NCBI GenBank assembly: GCA_016211095.1
Contig: JACQSW010000052.1
Location: forward strand, 1-11,106
DNA: 11,106 bases
Direction of reading: 5' to 3'
From: Candidatus Woesearchaeota archaeon
GTDB taxonomy: Archaea > Nanobdellota > Nanobdellia > SCGC-AAA011-G17 > GW2011-AR17
This document shows positions 1-6,348 of this stretch, one piece after another. Position 1 is the first letter of the stretch. Each line of letters opens with the position of its first letter. Below the pieces are notes generated by a model. It saw only the letters and a list, made by a program, of their open reading frames with translations, searched no databases and was not told the origin of the DNA. The translations under genes were made by a program, and so were the position numbers.

Positions 1-78
1 ACGATTATGGAAAAAATAATTACTATCAAATCTAAACTAAGAAAGAAGATTGAGAAATACAAGCTGGGAAAAAAATGA
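1..78 (+). CDS. 3' end of an unidentified upstream gene (partial)
   Basis: A reading frame is open from the first base of the window to a TGA at 76-78. It gives about 25 residues of a lysine-rich C-terminal tail ending in KYKLGKK. The stop shares the four bases ATGA with the start of the next gene, the usual sign of translational coupling in a compact archaeal operon. A basic tail would suit a cytoplasmic end of a membrane protein or a nucleic-acid or ATP-binding subunit, but nothing here identifies the family. I infer that it belongs to the same operon as the two membrane proteins that follow. Confidence 0.55.
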   Translation, partial: TIMEKIITIKSKLRKKIEKYKLGKK

Positions 79-1043
79 ACAAAGAAAAAAGCGTGGGGCT
101 ATTCGTTATAATCTTAGCATTTCTTTTTTTAATTAACACCAACCCACATTTCGTTTTAGCTGAAGAAGGAATCAGCGCCGCACAGGGCGCTACTAACAAT
201 ACGCTAATCATCCTTCAATCATTTCAAATTGCTGAAAAAGACATCCAAGAAATGGAAGAAGCAGGATTTAACACCAAATATGCCAATGACTTGCTGATTG
301 AAGCTAAACAATCTTTTTACGGCGAAAATTATACTGCCATAACGCAAAAACTTGGAATCATGGCTGACCAAGAAAAAGAAGTTTACTTAACCGCCCTAAT
401 GGGCAGCTTAAGCAAAGAACAAGCTGAAGCAAACAACCAAAAATTGTTACAATTAATAGGAGAAATAAAAACTGCAAAGGAATACTCTTTCCAAATTTGG
501 GACAGCATAAACGCACTCAAATTAAAAATTGATGAATACAAAAAAAATGGGGTGAATACAGCGAATGCGGAAGAAAAGCTTAGGATTGCCCGACAAAATT
601 TTAGGGATGAGCTTTATACTGATGCAGAAAAGTTTGTTAACGAAGCTGATTTTGGCCTTGAAACAGCAAAAGATGAAATATCCATGATAAACACCCTCAA
701 AGAAACAAGCAAAACCTTCTTTGAACAAAATATACTGCAAATAATAACAGCATTACTCTTTATTTCCTTGTTATCCTCCATCTCTTACCGGCACATAAAA
801 ATTTATCGCATGAAGCGTGAGTTGGAAAATTTGAAATTAGAAGAACAAGTTTTGACTGAGCTAATGAAAAAAGCGCAACTCGAAACGTTTGAAAAAAAAA
901 CTATATCCTCTTCCCTTTACGAAGTTAAAATGGCCAAATACCGTGAAAGGATGATGAGCATAAGAAGAAACATGCCTGTATTGGCGGCGGCTATCCAAAG
1001 GGAAGGGCTTGTTAAAAGATTATTTAGGCGGGGAAAAGAATGA
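75..1043 (+). CDS. Signal-anchored helical membrane protein with two internal repeats
   Basis: This 322-residue protein is not assigned to a named family. Residues 8-29 are a hydrophobic signal peptide or anchor ending near VLAEEG. Residues 30-218 are predicted helical and probably extracytoplasmic. Residues 219-237 form a second hydrophobic helix, and 240-322 are a basic, coiled-coil-like tail, probably cytoplasmic. The outer region holds two similar units about 95 residues apart: G-F-N-T at 64-67 then AKQSFYGENY from 77, and G-V-N-T at 159-162 then ARQNFRDELY from 172. Such helical repeats (G-x-N/D-T, then A-K/R-x-x-F, then a Tyr-containing turn) occur, as I recall, in archaeal surface proteins. 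The start overlaps the previous stop (ATGA) and the end overlaps the next start (ATGA), so it sits inside an operon. A role as a sensor, tether or accessory of a membrane complex is inference only. Confidence 0.85.
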   Translation: MNKEKSVGLFVIILAFLFLINTNPHFVLAEEGISAAQGATNNTLIILQSFQIAEKDIQEMEEAGFNTKYANDLLIEAKQSFYGENYTAITQKLGIMADQEKEVYLTALMGSLSKEQAEANNQKLLQLIGEIKTAKEYSFQIWDSINALKLKIDEYKKNGVNTANAEEKLRIARQNFRDELYTDAEKFVNEADFGLETAKDEISMINTLKETSKTFFEQNILQIITALLFISLLSSISYRHIKIYRMKRELENLKLEEQVLTELMKKAQLETFEKKTISSSLYEVKMAKYRERMMSIRRNMPVLAAAIQREGLVKRLFRRGKE

Positions 1044-1600
1044 TAGAGCCGGAAACAATTAAGCACTACACATTCATCGATTTTTTGATAATCCTATTAA
1101 TCGTTGTGATGTGGAAGATACTTCAATTAGTGGCAAATTACCTTTTTTCTGAAGCTGGTTTAATAGCTAATTTCATCCTTTTAGGGATAATGCTGTCATT
1201 TACATCTTTATTAGTAAGAAAAAGCGGGGCAGTCATAATCTTATCCGCTATTTCGGCGCCGCTAATCAATTTAGGGGGAATTGGAATTTTTGGTTGGAAA
1301 AACTTTTTTGTCATGCTTATTGCAGCAATAATCTTTGAACTTTCCGCCTTTTTGGCAAGACTCGAATTAAAGAGAGCCTCTTTAGGGATTGTTATCGGCA
1401 GCGGGCTAGCGAATACGTCTATAGTTTTTTTTGCAACCATCTTTACATCCATCCAAATAATGTCTTCAATGGCGGCTAATCTCATAAACTTGATGATAGT
1501 CGCATTTTTGTGCGGAATTATCGGATCACTAATATCTTTCCTGGGATGGCATCTTGTTGAGAGAACCAAACCCATATTAAGATACGAGTATAGAAGCTGA
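1040..1600 (+). CDS. Six-helix integral membrane protein, possibly ECF-type S component-like
   Basis: The 186-residue protein is almost entirely hydrophobic, with six likely transmembrane helices at about residues 13-36, 40-59, 63-80, 88-108, 114-138 and 145-173. A glycine-rich turn (LGGIGIFGW) lies between helices 3 and 4, and the tail is short and basic. Size, helix count and the glycine-rich loop resemble substrate-binding S components of energy-coupling-factor transporters, but no diagnostic motif is seen and no ECF ATPase or T subunit is visible. It could be any small six-helix protein. It starts within the previous gene's stop (ATGA at 1040-1043), so it should be co-translated with the signal-anchored protein and may form a complex with it. 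A purine-rich stretch (GGCGGGGAAAAG) precedes the ATG and may act as ribosome binding site. No gene overlaps its end; the next gene has its own promoter. Confidence 0.8.
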   Translation: MIEPETIKHYTFIDFLIILLIVVMWKILQLVANYLFSEAGLIANFILLGIMLSFTSLLVRKSGAVIILSAISAPLINLGGIGIFGWKNFFVMLIAAIIFELSAFLARLELKRASLGIVIGSGLANTSIVFFATIFTSIQIMSSMAANLINLMIVAFLCGIIGSLISFLGWHLVERTKPILRYEYRS

Positions 1601-1608
1601 GAAAAAAG

Positions 1609-1618
1609 TTTATAAAAA
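1609..1618 (+). promoter_or_regulatory. TATA box of the ATPase-acylphosphatase unit
   Basis: TTTATAAAAA lies just after the preceding stop, preceded by a purine-rich stretch that could serve as BRE. An archaeal start site about 25 nt downstream falls near 1638-1642, giving a leader of roughly 22-26 nt. That leader contains AAGGAG at 1646-1651, 12 nt before the ATG at 1664, so this gene may use a Shine-Dalgarno, unlike the apparently leaderless genes on the other strand. Confidence 0.55.
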
Positions 1619-1663
1619 GAAAGAGGCTTATTCATTAGCTAGAAAAAGGAGCTTATTTTTTTT

Positions 1664-2716
1664 ATGGAAAAAAACTGGTACATAGACTTTGACTTTGAGC
1701 ATAACCCTCTGGACATAAGGCCCAATCCGGATGTTGTTGGCCTAGATTCCGAAGAAAAAAGGATAATTAATTACATCCACGCAGGCGAGGTTTGCTTTGT
1801 CAACGGCCTAACTGGTTCGGGAAAAACAAGCCTCCTGCAAAAAGTTAGAGAGAGACTAACAGATTTCTCTTTTATTTACTTAAACGCTGAAGATCTGCCC
1901 CAAGATTTTAATTTAGAGGAAGAATTTAGGAAAAAGAAAACCTTTCTCGAAAAAATAACCTTTAGGAGCCTTCCACAAAAAAAAGCTGTTTTAGTAATTG
2001 ACGAATTCCAAGCTACAGACCCAAACTTGCTGATTGACGTTGAAAAAAAATTTGAATCAAAAAATAAGTGGCCAATCCAAGCTGTGGTAGTGGCACAAAT
2101 CCAGACTAGGCTAAAAAATGTTTCTAATCCTTTAAGAAAAAAGTTGAAGAAGCACATAATTGCGACGAAGCTGCTTAATGATGAACTGATAAAAGAGGTT
2201 TTGCGGCGCAGGCTCTATAACAAGAAGACCGATACGAACCTTTATCACAAACTAAGCCCTGATGCTGTTAATCTGCTTGTTATGTGCGCTGACGGAAGCG
2301 TCAGGAGGCTATTAGAATATGCAGATATGGTCTTTGATTTTCACCAAACAAAATTCGGAAAAAACAACCCTTTAGTCAAAACATCGGATTACAAGGTGAT
2401 CGGCCCGGGAGTGGAAGAAATCTTAGCCTTAAACGGAATAAATGTCAAAGGCTTTTTGAATAAGAAAGAGCAGCCAGCAACGACATTTGAGAAGAAATTC
2501 AGCGAAAAAGAACAAAAAATGATGAAGTTCCTATTAGCCTACGGGCCTTTAAGCACGAGGCGGTTGGCGAAGAGGTTCAACTTTTCTGAAAACAAAGCCA
2601 GGCGAGTATTAGCCGAATTTAAAAACAGAAATCTTGTCATCCTTGGCGCAATGAAAGGCAAGCAGCCACTTTGGGAGCTCTCAAACCACGCCAAAAGGTT
2701 AATGGTTACCGTCTAA
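1664..2716 (+). CDS. AAA+-like ATPase with C-terminal winged helix (Orc1/Cdc6- or ExeA-like)
   Basis: This 350-residue P-loop ATPase begins with an FEHNPLDIRPNPD-type segment. Walker A is GLTGSGKTS at 48-56 and Walker B is AVLVIDEF at 108-115. A sensor-1-like strand VVVAQ lies at 141-145, possible arginine-finger residues at 158-160, and GSVRRLLEY at 211-219 looks like sensor 2. Residues about 280-348 form a winged helix with a recognition segment around 297-322. The order fits the ORC/Cdc6-ExeA branch of AAA+ ATPases. It probably binds DNA, but it lacks enough recognisable initiator sequence to be called Orc1/Cdc6. A regulatory or partitioning ATPase is equally possible. It has its own TATA box and is followed after 11 nt by acylphosphatase, probably on the same transcript. 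Confidence 0.8.
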   Translation: MEKNWYIDFDFEHNPLDIRPNPDVVGLDSEEKRIINYIHAGEVCFVNGLTGSGKTSLLQKVRERLTDFSFIYLNAEDLPQDFNLEEEFRKKKTFLEKITFRSLPQKKAVLVIDEFQATDPNLLIDVEKKFESKNKWPIQAVVVAQIQTRLKNVSNPLRKKLKKHIIATKLLNDELIKEVLRRRLYNKKTDTNLYHKLSPDAVNLLVMCADGSVRRLLEYADMVFDFHQTKFGKNNPLVKTSDYKVIGPGVEEILALNGINVKGFLNKKEQPATTFEKKFSEKEQKMMKFLLAYGPLSTRRLAKRFNFSENKARRVLAEFKNRNLVILGAMKGKQPLWELSNHAKRLMVTV

Positions 2717-2727
2717 AACAAAAAGAA

Positions 2728-3006
2728 ATGAACAAACGAGTCAAGGTTTATATCATAGGAGCAGTTCAAGGCGTTTTCTTCAGAGCAAACATCAAACAAC
2801 TCGCAGACAAGCTAAACCTGAAAGGCTACGCCAAAAACCTGCCAGACGGAAGCATAGAAGCTGTTTTTGAAGGCGACGAAAAAAAAATTTTAGAAATAAT
2901 CAATTTTTGCAAAAAAGGCCCCAAACACGCCAAAGTAAATAATATCAAAGTTATAAATGAAGAATTTAAATGCGAATATACCCAATTTGAAATAAGCTAT
3001 GACTGA
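2728..3006 (+). CDS. acyP: Acylphosphatase
   Basis: This 92-residue enzyme hydrolyses acyl phosphates such as carbamoyl phosphate and 1,3-bisphosphoglycerate; acylphosphatases are small, cytoplasmic and about 90-100 residues long. Both family signatures are present: the phosphate-binding loop VQGVFFR (13-19) with catalytic Arg19, and GYAKNLPDGSIEAVFEGD (33-50) with catalytic Asn37. The usual loop is VQGVGFR; here Phe replaces Gly at 17. I chose the ATG at 2728 because the conserved fold begins a few residues later. An in-frame ATG at 2671 would lie inside the ATPase gene and add a non-family extension. The gene starts 11 nt after the ATPase stop, is probably co-transcribed with it, and ends 14 nt from a convergent gene. 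Confidence 0.93.
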   Translation: MNKRVKVYIIGAVQGVFFRANIKQLADKLNLKGYAKNLPDGSIEAVFEGDEKKILEIINFCKKGPKHAKVNNIKVINEEFKCEYTQFEISYD

Positions 3007-3020
3007 GTATTCTATGTTTG

Positions 3021-3551
3021 TTAGGTTAATTTTTTATGTGGGAACCTGTTTGTTTTGGGAATAACATATTCAGTTTTTGCATTTAAGTCTAATCCCACAA
3101 TGTCGTCTAGCTTATTGGAGAAGATTCCTCTTATTTTTTCAATTTGGATGGTTAACAATTCTTTTTTAGCATAAAGGTTGTCCATCATTTTTTGAGCTCT
3201 TTCTTGGTTTACGTTCATTACGCCTTCTTTTTTGGTATAAATGCCTTCTATTATCATTTGGGCGCTTTCTTGGTTTATATTTAGTGCGTATTTTAAAATT
3301 GATTCATATTTGTTGATTTCTTCGGATAAGTTTCTGTGTTCAACCATGTGCTTTTCAAGTTCGCGGTGTTCTACGTACACGCCGCCAGGGCAGGATATTT
3401 CTGGATGATTTCCTAGCCATCCGTCAATGGTCCATTTGTTTGTTTTTGTGTGGCAGATTTTGCATTGGTATATTGTAGTTGATCTAAAACTGTCTCCTAT
3501 TTTTAGGTTGTCTTGCCTCCATTCTTGTTTGTCTTTGTTGTACAATTTCAT
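3021..3551 (-). CDS. Unknown 176-aa protein with possible zinc site and a 22-aa tandem repeat
   Basis: I do not recognise this protein. Its N-terminal third has YQCKICH (Cys30, Cys33, His34) and a later Cys54 with nearby histidines (His49, His62), which could form a zinc site. A charged helical region follows, with two EHR motifs at 61-63 and 71-73. Residues 91-112 and 113-134 are tandem copies of a 22-residue unit (NINQESAQ... and NVNQERAQ...), with 10 identical positions by eye. Helix and zinc-ribbon-like parts suggest nucleic-acid or protein binding, but this is inference. The gene lies downstream of the HerA-like gene on the same strand, separated by 83 nt that hold two perfect palindromes. 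It is AT-rich and converges with acylphosphatase. It may be lineage-specific. Confidence 0.75.
   Translation of the reverse strand: MKLYNKDKQEWRQDNLKIGDSFRSTTIYQCKICHTKTNKWTIDGWLGNHPEISCPGGVYVEHRELEKHMVEHRNLSEEINKYESILKYALNINQESAQMIIEGIYTKKEGVMNVNQERAQKMMDNLYAKKELLTIQIEKIRGIFSNKLDDIVGLDLNAKTEYVIPKTNRFPHKKLT
3150..3281 (-). repeat. Diverged 66-bp in-frame tandem duplication
   Basis: Two adjacent 66-bp units (3216-3281 and 3150-3215) encode residues 91-112 and 113-134 of the 176-residue protein. Both begin with near-identical bases coding for N-x-N-Q-E, sharing a run of about 13 nt, and both end in a Tyr-x-Lys-Lys-Glu segment. The copies have diverged enough that the duplication is not very recent, while the reading frame is kept. 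Confidence 0.7.
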
Positions 3552-3581
3552 ATTACAAAAATTATTATTCTAATATAAATA

Positions 3582-3612
3582 ATTTATTGCAATAAATATT
3601 CTTATAAGAATA
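3582..3612. promoter_or_regulatory. Two abutting perfect 16-bp palindromes; candidate operator
   Basis: ATTTATTGCAATAAAT at 3582-3597 and TATTCTTATAAGAATA at 3597-3612 are each perfectly self-complementary and share one base. They lie 31-61 nt upstream of the 176-residue gene, just beyond a TATA-like ATTTATAT (minus strand, 3573-3580), where a regulator could control access of the basal machinery. The same region is the 3' flank of the HerA-like gene, so the second palindrome could instead be a transcript-end hairpin. The sequence is very AT-rich, which raises the chance of palindromes; two side by side is less expected. Confidence 0.45.
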
Positions 3613-3634
3613 AAAATTTGGCAACTTTATACAG

Positions 3635-5635
3635 TTATTCCACGCCGTATCTCACGAGCCAGCATTCCTTGGCGTTCTTTATTTCTAAAAATTTGCTAAG
3701 CATATCCTTTATTTCGGAAAAGCCGTGTTTTGGCTCAATTTTTTCATCCACATTTATTCTTTCGTAATCTACTTTTTCGTAAGAGGCATACTCTTTTAGG
3801 TTTAAGAATTCGCCAAGCTGCGGGCTCAGCCTAAAATTCTCGCCTGTCTTTTCCAGATAGCCTTTCCTCGTTAGCGTGTTTATTATATCATACAGCTCTG
3901 AGAACTGCACCCCAGATTTAGAAAACAGTTCTGCGGCTTTAAACTGTTTCAGCTGTATCGCCATCTGAAAAACCTTGCTTTGCTGCATCGACAGCCCCTC
4001 AAGCTTTAGCTCGCCTAAGAATTTTCCTTCCCCATTCTCTATGTTCTTCAGAATCTTTGCCTCAACCAAGTCGATTAGCAGGTTGAATTCTTCTTTATTA
4101 TCGCTGCAGTTTAGCATGATGCAGGGATACAAAATGTTTTTAATCCGAACTGGCTGGTCATACATTGTCCTGACATCATTAGGCGTTATTCTTTGATTTA
4201 TTATAGGCATCATTTCCCCGCTTATTTCGCCGCTGATTTGTTCGGGCTGTTCTTCGCAAAAAATCTTTACCGCCTCTCCGCCATGCTTTGTCCTTCTCGG
4301 CCTAACATTAACCACCAACGGCAAGTCAACGACGCCGGTAACCAGCGCTGTCCCAACTGGGAGGTTAGGTATCTCTTTTTCTGTTATTGAGGTTATGCCG
4401 TCGACAGATGTTGAAACTGCTTTTAGGTCGTTCGGGTTTGTCATTTTGAGGATTATTTGTGTGTTTACCTGTGACAAAGCATTTTTTTCTATCCTTGACG
4501 GCCTTTGGGTTATGAGGCAGATACCTAAGCCGAATTTTCTTCCCTCAGCAAATATCTGCCTGAGAATGGCTGAGCTTCTCTTCTCCCCGAAGCTTCTTTC
4601 AGGTATGTAGTTGTGCCCCTCCTCTACGACTAAGAAGAATGGCGGTATGTTCCCTTTTTTTCTTTCTTCAAACAAATCATTAACAAGCTTGAAAACGATG
4701 ACTTCCTGCACATCAGGCGGAACGCCCTTAAGGTTTATCAGCGATAGCTTTCCACTCCTGACAATATCGCCCATTAGCGTGGGGTCTTCCGAGAACAGGT
4801 TTAATTTCCTCATGTACTCCATTATGTTGATCAGAGCCCATTTAGCGTTGCTTTCCTCATTTTCTAGCTCAAAGATTAATTCGTCAAAGTTTGCTGTTCC
4901 GCCAAGATTTTTTAGGGCAGAGTATATTAGGCCAAGCTGCGAGGTTGACAGCTTAGTTGGGAATAGGTGGACTAGCTCTGCTGATGTAAGGTTTTTGCAG
5001 CTCAACTTCAACGCTTTACCCTCAGGGTTAGTTTTGGTGTCTGGGGAAAATTCTTCGATGCTCTTCAAATACCCCTTCGCTTCAACCCCAAATCGCTCTA
5101 ACTCAACACTTGGCTGGGCGCTCGCATATTTCAGCGAAGAGTATTCCCCGTGAGGATCTATCACAACTACTGGAACTTTTTTCTCCAGCAGCTCTTCTAG
5201 GAGCACTCCGCAAAAGAAGCTTTTTCCTGCCCCGGTTTTTGCTAAAATGCTTACGTGTTTTGTCAGCAGCTTATTGATGTCCAAATAAATCCTTATTTTT
5301 TCTCTCCCTTCAAGCAAGCCGATATATGCGCCCACATTTTTTGTTTCCTCCAAGCCCATAACTTCCTTGATGAAATCGTCTGATGCCCGCAAAACCTCCA
5401 ATCCGGGCTCTAGCGGCGTCCGAGGCGTTTGCAGTTTTCCCTCGCTGTCCCTGTAGCCTATTATTTCGCAGTAGGCTAAAGTTTCGCTTGCTTCTTTTTC
5501 CATCTCCAATATTTGCCCAAGAACAAAATGGCTGCCATGCATCAATTGGAGGTAATCAAACTTTTTAGCGTCGCCATTAACTAAGAACTTAAAATTTTTC
5601 GTTGACGTTTTGCCGATTATTCTCCCAATTATCAT
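3635..5635 (-). CDS. herA: HerA-like DNA translocase/helicase ATPase
   Basis: This 666-residue protein is of the HerA/FtsK-like hexameric ATPase group, which in archaea pumps DNA in end resection with the nuclease NurA. The N-terminal 90 residues look like the HAS-barrel (MIIGRIIGKT start). Walker A is AKTGAGKS at 132-139, followed by VVVIDPHGEYSSL from about 156. Walker B is FFLVVEEGHNY at 333-343 (EEA is commoner than EEG in HerA). Downstream are AEGRKFGLGICLITQRPSRI at 363-382 and the NPNDL region near 400. The C-terminus is longer than in minimal HerA: residues about 550-610 form a winged helix, followed by a tail ending WLVRYGVE. No nurA, mre11 or rad50 is visible. The gene starts 36 nt after rps2, with a TATA-like sequence 30 nt before its ATG. 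A HerA paralogue with another partner is possible. Confidence 0.9.
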   Translation of the reverse strand: MIIGRIIGKTSTKNFKFLVNGDAKKFDYLQLMHGSHFVLGQILEMEKEASETLAYCEIIGYRDSEGKLQTPRTPLEPGLEVLRASDDFIKEVMGLEETKNVGAYIGLLEGREKIRIYLDINKLLTKHVSILAKTGAGKSFFCGVLLEELLEKKVPVVVIDPHGEYSSLKYASAQPSVELERFGVEAKGYLKSIEEFSPDTKTNPEGKALKLSCKNLTSAELVHLFPTKLSTSQLGLIYSALKNLGGTANFDELIFELENEESNAKWALINIMEYMRKLNLFSEDPTLMGDIVRSGKLSLINLKGVPPDVQEVIVFKLVNDLFEERKKGNIPPFFLVVEEGHNYIPERSFGEKRSSAILRQIFAEGRKFGLGICLITQRPSRIEKNALSQVNTQIILKMTNPNDLKAVSTSVDGITSITEKEIPNLPVGTALVTGVVDLPLVVNVRPRRTKHGGEAVKIFCEEQPEQISGEISGEMMPIINQRITPNDVRTMYDQPVRIKNILYPCIMLNCSDNKEEFNLLIDLVEAKILKNIENGEGKFLGELKLEGLSMQQSKVFQMAIQLKQFKAAELFSKSGVQFSELYDIINTLTRKGYLEKTGENFRLSPQLGEFLNLKEYASYEKVDYERINVDEKIEPKHGFSEIKDMLSKFLEIKNAKECWLVRYGVE

Positions 5636-5660
5636 CTCATTTGGTTTAATTGAAGAAACC

Positions 5661-5670
5661 TATTTATTAA
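5661..5670 (-). promoter_or_regulatory. TATA-like element of the HerA-like gene
   Basis: On the minus strand TTAATAAATA is centred about 30 nt before the ATG at 5635, directly beyond the rps2 stop. No Shine-Dalgarno is seen before that ATG. This fits a leaderless transcript beginning at or near the start codon, although read-through from rps2 is also possible across a 36-nt gap. Confidence 0.4.
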
Positions 5671-5671
5671 C

Positions 5672-6271
5672 TTATTCTTCTAAGAATGTGTCTAATGGGA
5701 TGCTTACTTCTGAATCGTCTTTTATCGTTCCCTTTGCTTTCAAGTATTCTTTGGCGAGGACCCAGAATAATAATCCTAAGCTCTTTTTGCCCTTATTATT
5801 GCATGGCACAACTAGGTCGAGGTAGTTTGATTCGTTGTTTGTGTCACACAGGGATATGACTGGTGCGCCAATCTTTACCGCATCCAAGACAGCGTTTTTG
5901 TCCGGCCAAGGATCAGTCACTAACAAAATTTTTAATTCCCTGAAATCCCTTAGTTTCGGATTAGTCAATAATCCGGGCCTGTACCTGCCTGCGAAGATTG
6001 GGATGCCAGTTACTTTGGAAAAGAGCTTCACCGCTTTCCAGCCGTTTTCTCTCCTGCAAACAATCAAGGCTTCTTCTGGCTTGTATTGCGCTAAGAATTT
6101 TGCTGCTACACCTATCCTTGTGTCTATCTTTTTGATGTTCAAAACAGCCAAGCCATCATTTCTAACTTTGAAAATGAACGGCTCCATATATTTAGTCCTG
6201 AACTTTGTCCCAATGTGGAGGCCTACCTTGAGGTAATTATCGAGCGGTGTTAAAAATTCGTCTTCTGCCAT
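5672..6271 (-). CDS. rps2: Small-subunit ribosomal protein uS2 (S2)
   Basis: This 199-residue protein is uS2 of the small ribosomal subunit. Family features in order are the N-terminal LDNYLKVGLHIGTK segment (about 10-23), the central GIPIFAGRYRPGLLTNP-type loop (about 89-105), and the strongly conserved second half with LLVTDPWPDKNAV (about 116-128), VISLCDTNN (about 138-146) and the VPCNNKG signature (about 154-160). Its length suits archaeal S2, without the long bacterial coiled-coil arms. It follows enolase by 77 nt, matching the conserved archaeal enolase-S2 gene order. A strong TATA box lies about 30 nt before the ATG, so it can be transcribed as a leaderless mRNA independent of enolase. 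Confidence 0.96.
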   Translation of the reverse strand: MAEDEFLTPLDNYLKVGLHIGTKFRTKYMEPFIFKVRNDGLAVLNIKKIDTRIGVAAKFLAQYKPEEALIVCRRENGWKAVKLFSKVTGIPIFAGRYRPGLLTNPKLRDFRELKILLVTDPWPDKNAVLDAVKIGAPVISLCDTNNESNYLDLVVPCNNKGKKSLGLLFWVLAKEYLKAKGTIKDDSEVSIPLDTFLEE

Positions 6272-6296
6272 AACAAAATATTCGAGAAGGAAGTGG

Positions 6297-6304
6297 TATA
6301 TAAA
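6297..6304 (-). promoter_or_regulatory. TATA box of rps2
   Basis: TTTATATA on the minus strand, preceded by AAAAGC as a possible BRE, is centred about 30 nt upstream of the rps2 ATG at 6271. Transcription would start within a few bases of the start codon. No Shine-Dalgarno precedes the ATG, so a leaderless or near-leaderless mRNA is inferred. Confidence 0.6.
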
Positions 6305-6348
6305 GCTTTTGGGATGTTTTTTTTCTAACTTTTTTTTTGTAAAGATAG

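Noticed and set aside
1138..1635. Open frame of 165 codons on the - strand opposite the six-helix membrane protein gene
   Set aside because: The + strand frame shows convincing membrane helices and ATGA coupling. The opposite frame has no supporting start context or motif.
2671..2727. Earlier start for acylphosphatase at 2671
   Set aside because: It lies inside the ATPase coding region in another frame and adds residues foreign to the family. The ATG at 2728 gives the normal length.
4611..5153. Open frame of 180 codons on the + strand opposite the HerA-like gene
   Set aside because: It is antisense to a gene with clear motifs, is serine/phenylalanine-rich as expected from reverse-strand reading, and has no recognisable domain.
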